From NCBI GenBank assembly GCA_023259065.1, contig JAHFQY010000007.1, positions 1 through 50,800 of the forward strand: DNA of 50,800 bases, read 5' to 3'. Below the pieces are notes generated by a model. The model did not search any database. It saw only the letters and a program-made list of their open reading frames with translations, and was not told the DNA's origin. The position numbers and the translations under genes were made by a program. This stretch comes from Nitrosomonadales bacterium (lineage in GTDB: Bacteria; Pseudomonadota; Gammaproteobacteria; Burkholderiales; Gallionellaceae). The stretch's first letter is position 1. The number at the start of each line of letters is the position of its first letter. Positions 43,679-50,800 of the stretch are shown here, one piece after another.

Positions 43679-44620
43679 ATGTTTAAAGCCGCATTCACGT
43701 TTCACCAAGCACGCAGCACCAGAATAACCGCTGTGATTGCCATGCTGGCGGCAGGGATGCCTGCCACCCCCGCCACCAGTGCGGCCGAGCCCCAGCCAGT
43801 GCCAGCCGTGTCCCGCGCCGCGCTGACAGTGCGCACCACCACGCTGCGCGAGGAAAAATGGTCGCGTTCCCTGGCGGCAAACGGCAGCATCATTCCCTGG
43901 CAGGAAGCCATTATCAGCGCGCAAGTTCAGGGGTTGCGCATTGCCGAGGTGCTGGTCAGCGTCGGCGATTATGTGAAGCAGGGTGATGTGCTGGTGACGC
44001 TGGATAACCTGGCGCGCAGCAGCGATGCGGTGGAGGGGGGCCGTGTCATGCAGGGGCGCATCGTGGCGCCGGATTCCGGCATTATCTCTGTGGCCAATGC
44101 CAATGTGGGTTCCTCGTCGCAACCGGGCGCGGAGCTGTTTCGCCTGATTCGCAAGGGGCGCCTGGAATGGCGCGCCGACCTGACGGCCGAAGAGCTGATG
44201 CTGATCCGCAAGGGCATGGCAGCCGAAATCGCAGTGGGCGAGGGGCGTGTCGTCAAAGGCACGGTGCGCGCAATTTCTCCCGCAGTAAACATGCAGACGC
44301 GTTATGGCTTCGCCCTGGTCTCCCTGCCCGACAGCAGCGGAATCATCGCCGGCGCTTTTGCGCGCGGCACGTTTGATATCAGCGCCGGCAAGCGGGCATT
44401 GCAGTCACTGCCCCAGGCCGCAGTGATGCAGCGCGCCAGCCAGACCTATGTGCTGACAGTCGATGCGGACAACCACGTGCACGAACGCAAGGTGGCAGTG
44501 GGGCAGCGCAATGGCGACCGCATCGAAATCAAGCAGGGCCTGAAGGCCAGTGAAGCGGTGGTTGAAAATGGCGGTGCATTTCTGACCGAGGGTGATGTGG
44601 TGCGGGTGCTGCAGCCATGA
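43679..44620 (+). CDS. RND efflux periplasmic adaptor (membrane fusion protein)
   Basis: A 313-residue periplasmic protein with a signal peptide (ITAVIAMLAAGMPATPATSAA). Split lipoyl halves are IIPWQEAIISAQVQGLRIAEVLVSVGDYVKQGDVLVTLD and GRIVAPDSGIISVANANVGSSSQPGAELFRL, joined by only about 16 residues, so the alpha-helical hairpin of AcrA is missing. Beta-barrel and membrane-proximal parts follow. The ATG at 43679 has AGGA upstream; a start at 43595 would put a polar tail before the signal. It overlaps the pump gene by four bases. Confidence 0.9.
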   Translation: MFKAAFTFHQARSTRITAVIAMLAAGMPATPATSAAEPQPVPAVSRAALTVRTTTLREEKWSRSLAANGSIIPWQEAIISAQVQGLRIAEVLVSVGDYVKQGDVLVTLDNLARSSDAVEGGRVMQGRIVAPDSGIISVANANVGSSSQPGAELFRLIRKGRLEWRADLTAEELMLIRKGMAAEIAVGEGRVVKGTVRAISPAVNMQTRYGFALVSLPDSSGIIAGAFARGTFDISAGKRALQSLPQAAVMQRASQTYVLTVDADNHVHERKVAVGQRNGDRIEIKQGLKASEAVVENGGAFLTEGDVVRVLQP

Positions 44621-47600
44621 ACGTTTCAGCCTGGTCCATACGTAACCCCATACCCTCGGTTCTAGCCTTTGTCATGCTCACCTTTGTGGGCGTGATGGCT
44701 TTCAAGGCCATGAAGATACAGCTCTTCCCCGATATCGACCTGCCCATGATCACGGTGACGGCCACGCTGCCGGGCGCCTCACCTGAGCAGATGGAAGCCG
44801 AGGTGGCGCGCAAGATCGAGAATGCGCTGGCCAGCTCGCAGGGGCTGAAGCATCTGTACACCCAGGTCAAGGACGGCACCGCCATTGTGTCTGCCGAGTT
44901 CCGTCTGGAGCGCGATTCGCGCCTGGCGCTGGAAGACGTGCGCTCTGCCGTGTCGCGCATACGCGGCGACCTGCCGCGCGAGATGCTTGATCCCGTCGTC
45001 AACAAGGTGGAGATGAGCAGCAAGCCCATCCTGACCTACACCATAGCCGCGCCCGGCATGAGCGAGGAGGAACTGTCCTGGTTTGTGGACAACAACATGA
45101 CCCGTTTGCTGCTCGGCGTGAAAGGCGTGGGGGCGGTCAACCGCGTGGGCGGGGTGACGCGGCAGGTGCGCGTGGAGCTCGACCCGGTCAAGCTGCTGGC
45201 ACTGAATATCACCGCGTCCGAGCTCTCCAGCCAGTTGCGCCAGATCCAGCAGGAAGCGCCGGGCGGGCGCGCCGACCTGGGCAGCATGGAGCAGTCGGTG
45301 CGCACCGTGGCCACGGTGAAAACTGCCACGCAGCTGGCGCAGATCGAGCTCAGCCTGCGCGACGGGCGGCGCGTGCGCCTGGATCAGGTGGCCAATGTTG
45401 CCGACACCATAGCCGAGCGGCGCTCTGCCGCGCTGCTGGACGGCAAGCAGGTGGTGGGCTTCGAGATCATGCGCTCGCTGGGCGCCAGCGATGTCGAGGT
45501 GGCGCAGGGGGTGAGCAGCGCGCTGGAGTCACTGAAAGAGCTGCACCCGCAGATTGCGATTGCGAAAGCGTTCAATACCGTGGATCAGGTTTACGAGACC
45601 TACAAGGGCTCGATGGAAATGATTTTCGAAGGCTCGCTGCTGGCGGTGATCGTGGTGATATTCTTCCTGCGCAATACGCGCGCCACCATCGTTGCGGCCA
45701 CGGCCTTGCCGCTGGCAGTCATCCCCACCTTTGCAGTCATGTACCTGCTCGGCTTCACCATCAATATCGTCACCCTGCTGGCCTTGTCGCTGGTGGTCGG
45801 CGTGCTGGTGGACGATGCGATCGTCGAGATCGAGAACATCATGCGCCACATCGAGATGGGCAAGACACCCTACCAGGCGGCGATGGAAGCCGCCGACGAG
45901 ATCGGCATGGCGGTGATCGCCACCACCTTCACCTTGGTGGCCGTGTTTTTGCCCACCGCCTTCATGAGCGGCATACCCGGGCGCTTCTTTGTGCAGTTTG
46001 GCTGGACGGCGGCGGTCGCCGTGCTGTTCTCGCTGATGGTGGCGCGTATGCTGACGCCGATGATGTCGGCGTATTTCCTCAAGCCGCATGCAGAGTCACC
46101 CACGCCCGGGTGGATCAGGTTCTATCTGAAATGGGCCGGCTGGTGCCTGAGTTATCGCAAGACCACGCTGCTGCTTGCCGCAGTGTTTTTTGTCGGCGCG
46201 ATCAGCCTGGCTAAAACCCTGCCGACCGCGTTCCAGCCCAAGGACAACCAGTCGCAAACCCAGGTGACGCTGACCCTGCCGCCCGGCAGCAAGTTTGAGC
46301 AGACCTATGCGCTGGCCGAGCAGGCGCGCACCATCATGATGCAAAACCCGAATGTGACCCTGGTGTACACCGCCATTGGCGGCGGCTCCAGCGGCGGCAA
46401 CGCGTTTGAGCCCAGCGGCGCCCCGGAGGCGCGCAAGGCCACGCTGTCCATCCAGCTGTTGCCGCGCGCCGAACGCAAGCTCAAGAAGCAGCAAATCGAA
46501 GACCAGCTGCGCGAAGCGATGACCGCCCTGCCCGGTGTGCTGGTGAAGGTGGGCATGGGATCTTCCGCCGACAAATACCAGCTGGTGCTCACCAGCGAGA
46601 ATGGTGCGTTGCTGAACGAGCAGGCCTTGAAGGTGGGGCAGGAGCTGCGCACCATACCCGGCATCGGCAACGTCATTTCCAATTCCAGCGTGCTGCGCCC
46701 GGAAGTGGTGGTGCGCCCTGATTTTGCGCGCGCCGCCGACCTGGGCGTCACTTCCAGCGCAATTGCCGACACCCTGCGCGTCGCCACCACGGGCGATTAC
46801 GACCAGTCACTGGCCAAGCTCAACCTGCCTGACCGGCAAATTCCCATCGTGGTGAAGCTGCGCGACGATGCGCGCCAGGATGTGCAGCTGCTGTCGCGCC
46901 TGGTGGTGCAGGGTGCACGCGGCCCGGTGATGCTGGGCAATGTCGCGACCCTCAGCCTGGAGAGCGGCCCGGCGCAGATCGACCGCTACGACAGGCAGCG
47001 CAACATCACCTTCGATATCGAGCTGGCCGGCCAGCCCCTGGGCAAGGTGCAGGCAGCAGTTGCCGCGTTACCATCAATCAAGGGGCTGCCTGCCGGTGTG
47101 GAAATGGCGCCTATCGGTGACGCCGAAGCGATGAAGGAATTGTTCGCCAGCTTTGGCCTGGCCATGTTCACCGGCGTACTGTGCATCTACATCGTGCTGG
47201 TGTTGCTGTTCAAGGACTTCATGCAGCCGGCCACCATACTGGTGGCACTGGTGCTGTCCATCCCCGGCGCCTTCCTTGCCCTGTTCATCACCCACACGGC
47301 GATCTCCATGCCCTCCATGATAGGCCTCATCATGCTGATGGGCATTGCCACCAAGAACTCCATCCTGCTGGTGGAATACGCCATCGTGTCGCGCCGTGAG
47401 CGCGGCATGAACCGTGCCGATGCCCTGCTGGATGCGTGCAAGAAACGCGTGCGCCCCATCGTGATGACCACCATGGCCATGGGCGCCGGCATGCTGCCGG
47501 TGGCACTGGACATAGGCATGGGCGACGGCAGCTTCCGCGCGCCGATGTCCATCGTGGTGATCGGCGGTTTGATTACCTCAACCTTCCTCAGCCTGCTGGT

Positions 47601-47682
47601 GATACCGGTGGTGTTTACCTATGTGGATGACGTAGTGCAGGCGCTGGACAGGTGGTTCAGGAAACGTTATGTGCATGCGTGA
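44617..47682 (+). CDS. RND-family efflux transporter (AcrB/HAE1-like)
   Basis: A 1021-residue inner-membrane proton-driven pump, about 12 helices with two large periplasmic loops. The proton-relay pair Asp399/Asp400 (VLVDDAIVEIEN) and the lysine in GIATKNSILLVEY (about 912) are intact. Opening SIRNPIPSVLAFVMLTFVGVMAF and LFPDIDLPMITVTATLPGASPEQMEAEV fit hydrophobe/amphiphile pumps rather than metal pumps. No outer-membrane channel gene follows, so it would borrow a TolC-like protein from elsewhere. Substrates unknown. Confidence 0.94.
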   Translation: MNVSAWSIRNPIPSVLAFVMLTFVGVMAFKAMKIQLFPDIDLPMITVTATLPGASPEQMEAEVARKIENALASSQGLKHLYTQVKDGTAIVSAEFRLERDSRLALEDVRSAVSRIRGDLPREMLDPVVNKVEMSSKPILTYTIAAPGMSEEELSWFVDNNMTRLLLGVKGVGAVNRVGGVTRQVRVELDPVKLLALNITASELSSQLRQIQQEAPGGRADLGSMEQSVRTVATVKTATQLAQIELSLRDGRRVRLDQVANVADTIAERRSAALLDGKQVVGFEIMRSLGASDVEVAQGVSSALESLKELHPQIAIAKAFNTVDQVYETYKGSMEMIFEGSLLAVIVVIFFLRNTRATIVAATALPLAVIPTFAVMYLLGFTINIVTLLALSLVVGVLVDDAIVEIENIMRHIEMGKTPYQAAMEAADEIGMAVIATTFTLVAVFLPTAFMSGIPGRFFVQFGWTAAVAVLFSLMVARMLTPMMSAYFLKPHAESPTPGWIRFYLKWAGWCLSYRKTTLLLAAVFFVGAISLAKTLPTAFQPKDNQSQTQVTLTLPPGSKFEQTYALAEQARTIMMQNPNVTLVYTAIGGGSSGGNAFEPSGAPEARKATLSIQLLPRAERKLKKQQIEDQLREAMTALPGVLVKVGMGSSADKYQLVLTSENGALLNEQALKVGQELRTIPGIGNVISNSSVLRPEVVVRPDFARAADLGVTSSAIADTLRVATTGDYDQSLAKLNLPDRQIPIVVKLRDDARQDVQLLSRLVVQGARGPVMLGNVATLSLESGPAQIDRYDRQRNITFDIELAGQPLGKVQAAVAALPSIKGLPAGVEMAPIGDAEAMKELFASFGLAMFTGVLCIYIVLVLLFKDFMQPATILVALVLSIPGAFLALFITHTAISMPSMIGLIMLMGIATKNSILLVEYAIVSRRERGMNRADALLDACKKRVRPIVMTTMAMGAGMLPVALDIGMGDGSFRAPMSIVVIGGLITSTFLSLLVIPVVFTYVDDVVQALDRWFRKRYVHA

Positions 47683-47755
47683 GTTAGTGCAAGGCAGTGC
47701 AGATAAAGTACAGGATTTTGCTCTTGGGGAAACCAATCAAGCGGCTGCCAGCGCT

Positions 47756-48655
47756 TTATGGTTTCATGGTTTGTAGTGATGCAGGTGCAATAACGAAACG
47801 ATCACGCCCCGCCTCCTTGCCTTGGTAAAGCGCCTGGTCGGCATTGTGTATGATCGTGTCCATCGGCACGCCATCAACTGCCAGTGCAACGCCTATCGTC
47901 ACGGTGAGTTTTACTACAACCCCGTCCGGCAAGGCAACAGATAACGCACGTATGGCAGCCAGCATACGCTGTGCCGCAATTTTAGCACCATCTGCAGTGG
48001 GCAATTCAAGCAGCACCAGAAATTCTTCACCGCCATAACGGTATGCCTGGTCAGTTTCTCTTAGCACATCTTTCAGGCATGCCGCCAACTCGGCCAGAAC
48101 GGCATCTCCAGCCGCATGTCCATATTGATCATTGATTGATTTGAAGTGGTCAATATCGATCATCAATATTGCAATCACCTCAGAGTGGCGTTTGGCTCGC
48201 TTGGAAAGGATGCTGAAATTCTGCTCAAGGCGATGACGCAGCGGCAGCTTGGTGAGGGGGTCAATCTCCGAGCCGAGTTGAGTAGACAAGGTCTTGAATT
48301 GGGAAAGATACTCAATCAGCAGGGTTTGCGTGGTTTCAAAGGTGCTCAGGCTTGCGGCACTCCCGGGCTGGTTTTCCAGTACATCGCTGCAAATATGCCG
48401 GATGGCGTTATGCATGGATTGGTGGTTAATGTCGAGTGCACGCGCCTTTTCTGCATCCAGCTCATCAAAAATGAAGCGGTTTTTTATGAACCAGACCCCG
48501 AAACGGCACAATATATGTGCATCGGTTTTCAGGACATCCGGGCCAGGAGTTGTTCGCAATACGGCGCAACGCAATATGCGACGTGACCATTCCAGATGTG
48601 ACTGAATTGCAGCATCCAGTTCGGTGGAAAATTGTTCGTACAGGATTTCTGACAT
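47756..48655 (-). CDS. Diguanylate cyclase with zinc-binding CZB domain (DgcZ-like)
   Basis: A 299-residue cytoplasmic enzyme making c-di-GMP. The N-terminal CZB domain has His20, Cys50, His78 and His82, almost the same spacing as the zinc ligands of E. coli DgcZ (22, 52, 79, 83), with the FGVW context after Cys50. The cyclase has IDIDHFKSINDQYGH, the active motif GGEEF (208-212) and the RXXD inhibitory site RETD (199-202). The ATG at 48655 has AGGAG nine bases upstream; an ATG 21 bases earlier lacks one. Confidence 0.9.
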   Translation of the reverse strand: MSEILYEQFSTELDAAIQSHLEWSRRILRCAVLRTTPGPDVLKTDAHILCRFGVWFIKNRFIFDELDAEKARALDINHQSMHNAIRHICSDVLENQPGSAASLSTFETTQTLLIEYLSQFKTLSTQLGSEIDPLTKLPLRHRLEQNFSILSKRAKRHSEVIAILMIDIDHFKSINDQYGHAAGDAVLAELAACLKDVLRETDQAYRYGGEEFLVLLELPTADGAKIAAQRMLAAIRALSVALPDGVVVKLTVTIGVALAVDGVPMDTIIHNADQALYQGKEAGRDRFVIAPASLQTMKP

Positions 48656-48879
48656 GGTGAATATCTCCTGTTGCATACAGTCAAGTTGTTTTGATTATAA
48701 CTGTAGCCCTCTTGGTGACGCGAATAAAATATCAATGCTACAGCGGAAAGTGCAGGGTAGTCGCCGCCTCAGAGCATTTCAGGTTTATATAGCGATTGGC
48801 GCGCGAATATGAATCAGCCCGTGTTTAGCTGAGCATCATCCTGCGCACCTCATCAGCCATGCTGGCTCCCCTTTAATAA

Positions 48880-49677
48880 TCACAGTTCCAGCGTCAGGCA
48901 TTTGCACGAGCCGCCGGACTTCATGAATTCAGACACGTCCACTTCGATCACCTTGTACCCCCATGTTTGCAGGGCAACCTTGAGTGACGCGCTGGCGCGG
49001 TACAGGATGATGTCGTGGCCGATGTTTACCGCGTTACAGGCGAAATTTTCCGCGTCCGCGTCGGATACCCAGATGATGCGCTCGCCGAATTCTTTTTCCA
49101 TGGTGCGTATGCTGTCAGCGGAGAATGCCTTGCGGTAGGCGATTGCCTCGCCGTTGCGCAGCGGGCAGAAGGCGGTGTCGAGGTGGTACCAGCGCGGGTC
49201 GAGCAGGGTCAGTTGTTGCACCTGCATGCCCAGCGCCTGTGCCACTGCTGCCGGTGCACTGCTGGCGCTGCGGATGCCGCAGCCCATCCACAACCGCCCT
49301 GCTGTATCGAATAGCGCATCGCCGGCGCCTTCAAACACGATGCCGGGTTGCAGGGTGATTTCGCGGTACTGGTGCGCCAGGAAGAAGCGCTGGTAATGGG
49401 CGGACTCACCCTGGCGCTCGGCATGCAGGAAGGTGGACACGATGACTTCATGCCGGCGGTTGACCAGGCCGGCATTGGCGGTGAATACCATGTCGGGCAG
49501 GCCGGGTTGCGGGGCGATCAGCTGGATGTTGGCGCGTGCGGCGATGGTGTCGTGCAGCTGCTGCCATTGTGCGGCGGCGCGTTGCTTGTCCACCTTGCCC
49601 TGGTTGCCGGCCATCCACAGGTTGATGACGTAGCTCACCTCGAAGTAATCGGGCTGGCACATCAGGTAGTTTTGCAT
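48880..49677 (-). CDS. Amidinotransferase/dimethylargininase-family hydrolase
   Basis: A 265-residue enzyme of the guanidino-group modifying family (arginine deiminase, DDAH, amidinotransferase). Characteristic points are DMVFTANAGLV, FEGAGDALFD, the histidine in RWYHLDTAFCPL and the catalytic cysteine near the C-terminus in MKSGGSCKCLTLEL. It may hydrolyse arginine or a methylated arginine. The ATG at 49677 (MQNYLMCQPDYFEV) is the family-like start; the open frame runs further upstream through a repeat. The substrate is uncertain. Confidence 0.85.
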   Translation of the reverse strand: MQNYLMCQPDYFEVSYVINLWMAGNQGKVDKQRAAAQWQQLHDTIAARANIQLIAPQPGLPDMVFTANAGLVNRRHEVIVSTFLHAERQGESAHYQRFFLAHQYREITLQPGIVFEGAGDALFDTAGRLWMGCGIRSASSAPAAVAQALGMQVQQLTLLDPRWYHLDTAFCPLRNGEAIAYRKAFSADSIRTMEKEFGERIIWVSDADAENFACNAVNIGHDIILYRASASLKVALQTWGYKVIEVDVSEFMKSGGSCKCLTLEL

Positions 49678-49757
49678 GGACTGGGGCTTATTCCGGTTGC
49701 AGTTCAAACGAATTGTTTCGTAGGCCAATGCTGCGCTAATCCGGTCTACATGTTTTC

Positions 49758-49822
49758 GGGAGCGCCGACGTCCTCGTCGGCACACCATCTACCAAAGTGC
49801 CGACGGGGACGTCGGCGCTCCC
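49758..49822. repeat. REP-like palindromic repeat
   Basis: The arms 49758-49783 (GGGAGCGCCGACGTCCTCGT plus CGGCAC) and 49797-49822 are inverted copies with 25 of 26 positions matching, around a 13-base loop. It lies between nadC and the hydrolase gene. This kind of GC-rich hairpin is a typical repetitive extragenic palindrome. Confidence 0.85.
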
Positions 49823-49832
49823 ACTTTCGACT

Positions 49833-50729
49833 TCAAAGCCCGCCCTCAAATCTCATCGATAAATCCAGCGCCTGCACGTCCTTGGTCAGCGCGCCTACCG
49901 AGATGCGGTCCACGCCGGTTTCGGCGATGGCGCGCACGCTGTCCAGGTTCACTCCGCCCGAGGCTTCCAGCGCTGCGCGGCCGGCGGTGAGCTGGACGGC
50001 GGCGCGCATGTTGGCGAGGTCAAAGTTGTCCAGCAGGATCAGTTTTGCGCCGGCATCCAGCGCCTCGCGCAATTGCTCCAGCGTCTCCACTTCAATCTGG
50101 ATGCTCACATCCGCCGGGGCGATGCGCATGGCTTCGGCCAACGCGGGACGTATGCCGCCAGCCGCCATGATGTGGTTTTCCTTGATCAGGATGCCGTCAA
50201 ACAGGCCGATGCGCTGGTTGTGGCCGCCACCGGCGGTGACGGCGTATTTTTGTGCGGTGCGCAGGCCGGGCAGGGTCTTGCGTGTGTCCAGTATCTGCGC
50301 GCGGGTGCCGGCCACCAGTTCGACATAGCGGCGGGTGAGGGTGGCGGTGGCGGAAAGCGTTTGCAGGAAATTCAGCGCGCAACGCTCGGCGCTGAGCATG
50401 GCGCGTGCGTTGCCGTGTATCTCGCACAATTTCTGCTTGGCGCTGATGACGTCGCCATCTTTTGCAAACCAGGTAATAGCGCAGTTTTCATCCAGTGTCT
50501 GGAAGGATGCCTCAACCCAGGCCGCACCGCACAGCACGCCATCCTGGCGCGTGATGATGCTGGCGCGGCCCTGCTTGTCGGCGGGGATAAGCTGGGCGGT
50601 GAGGTCGGACGACTGGAACTTGGCGGCTTTCTCGCCATGGCGTTTGAGCCGCAATGGGCGCAGGTCTTCCAGCAGGGCGGCGGCCACATCGGCCTGAACG
50701 TGGGGGGAGAGCGATTGATCCAGCGGCAT
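49833..50729 (-). CDS. nadC: Nicotinate-nucleotide pyrophosphorylase (quinolinate phosphoribosyltransferase)
   Basis: A 298-residue enzyme converting quinolinate and PRPP to nicotinate mononucleotide in de novo NAD synthesis. Motifs: AERCALNFLQTLSATAT, ILDTRKTLPGLRTAQKYAVTAGGGHNQRIGLFDGILIKENH, IEVETLEQLREAL and ILLDNFD; the Arg/Lys/His phosphate-binding residues are in place. AGGAG overlapping the upstream stop precedes the ATG. Confidence 0.96.
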   Translation of the reverse strand: MPLDQSLSPHVQADVAAALLEDLRPLRLKRHGEKAAKFQSSDLTAQLIPADKQGRASIITRQDGVLCGAAWVEASFQTLDENCAITWFAKDGDVISAKQKLCEIHGNARAMLSAERCALNFLQTLSATATLTRRYVELVAGTRAQILDTRKTLPGLRTAQKYAVTAGGGHNQRIGLFDGILIKENHIMAAGGIRPALAEAMRIAPADVSIQIEVETLEQLREALDAGAKLILLDNFDLANMRAAVQLTAGRAALEASGGVNLDSVRAIAETGVDRISVGALTKDVQALDLSMRFEGGL

Positions 50730-50731
50730 GC

Positions 50732-50800
50732 TTACTCCTGATCCAGCCAGCGCACCAGATAGAACAGGCGGAAGCCCTCTGACGAACGCGAGGGGCCGAT
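50732..50800 (-). CDS. C-terminal end of an unidentified protein (partial)
   Basis: The frame opens at the right edge and ends at a TAA (50732-50734), giving GPSRSSEGFRLFYLVRWLDQE at its end. It stops three bases before the nadC start, so it is co-transcribed with nadC. The fragment is too short to identify. Confidence 0.6.
   Translation of the reverse strand: MGPSRSSEGFRLFYLVRWLDQE

Noticed and set aside
48825..48860. Eleven-codon minus-strand reading frame preceded by GGAG
   Set aside because: Too short, with no attenuator structure or link to a downstream gene start; it lies past the end of the hydrolase gene.
1..50800. tRNA, rRNA, CRISPR arrays, insertion sequences or prophage genes
   Set aside because: I looked for cloverleaf sequences, regularly spaced repeats and transposase or integrase motifs and saw none. 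A tRNA or CRISPR search program would settle this.

Overview
The window looks like chromosome of a betaproteobacterium, most plausibly a chemolithoautotrophic member of the Nitrosomonadales (Gallionellaceae- or Sulfuricellaceae-like). This rests on the 14-gene-type nuo operon, the glcDEF glycolate-oxidase genes with a glyoxylate aminotransferase, the flavocytochrome c sulfide dehydrogenase (FCSD) genes, multihaem cytochromes and dense c-di-GMP signalling. No rRNA marker is present, so the taxonomic call is inference. No tRNA, rRNA, CRISPR array, transposase or phage gene was seen.

Layout. (1) 1-13804, + strand: the end of a probable nuoB, then nuoC, D, E, F, G, H, I, J, K, L, M and N, closely packed and ended by a hairpin terminator. 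nuoG carries an in-frame palindromic insertion. (2) 13882-18438: a Nudix ADP-sugar pyrophosphatase; an Amt ammonium transporter behind a good sigma-54 promoter and an NtrC-like site; a higBA toxin-antitoxin pair; an HDOD protein; and the hibernation factor hpf. (3) 18521-27069: a YceI-like periplasmic protein, a membrane protein of unknown function, an AEC-family transporter, then on the minus strand glcD-glcE-glcF and a serine/alanine-glyoxylate aminotransferase (a glycolate salvage module), and a small SAM methyltransferase.

(4) 27212-30928, minus strand: a four-gene electron-transfer cluster, read as a tetrahaem NapC/NirT-type protein, an ethylbenzene-dehydrogenase-like haem protein with CXXCH and CX3CH sites, a dihaem FccA-like cytochrome and the FCSD flavoprotein. 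It could link periplasmic sulfur-compound (or other donor) oxidation with the quinone pool. (5) 31350-36883, + strand and divergent from it: a REC-PAS-histidine kinase overlapping a 1103-residue REC-PP2C-REC-PAS-GGDEF-EAL protein. The space between the two clusters has two identical 10-bp palindromes exactly 42 bp apart. (6) 36904-40147, minus strand: two small Ala/Gln-rich proteins sharing a C-terminal motif, a response regulator of unknown output and a PilU-type ATPase.

(7) 40310-50800: a zinc-binding-type methyltransferase, an Old Yellow Enzyme, an FlK-like thioesterase overlapping a small lipoprotein, thioredoxin 2, an RND efflux pair, a DgcZ-like zinc-sensing diguanylate cyclase, an amidinotransferase/dimethylargininase-family hydrolase, a REP-like palindrome, nadC and the end of one more gene.

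The most noteworthy material is the FCSD/NapC/haem-protein operon facing the kinase plus phosphatase-cyclase-phosphodiesterase pair across a region with twin operators, and the paired small proteins with a shared C-terminal signature.
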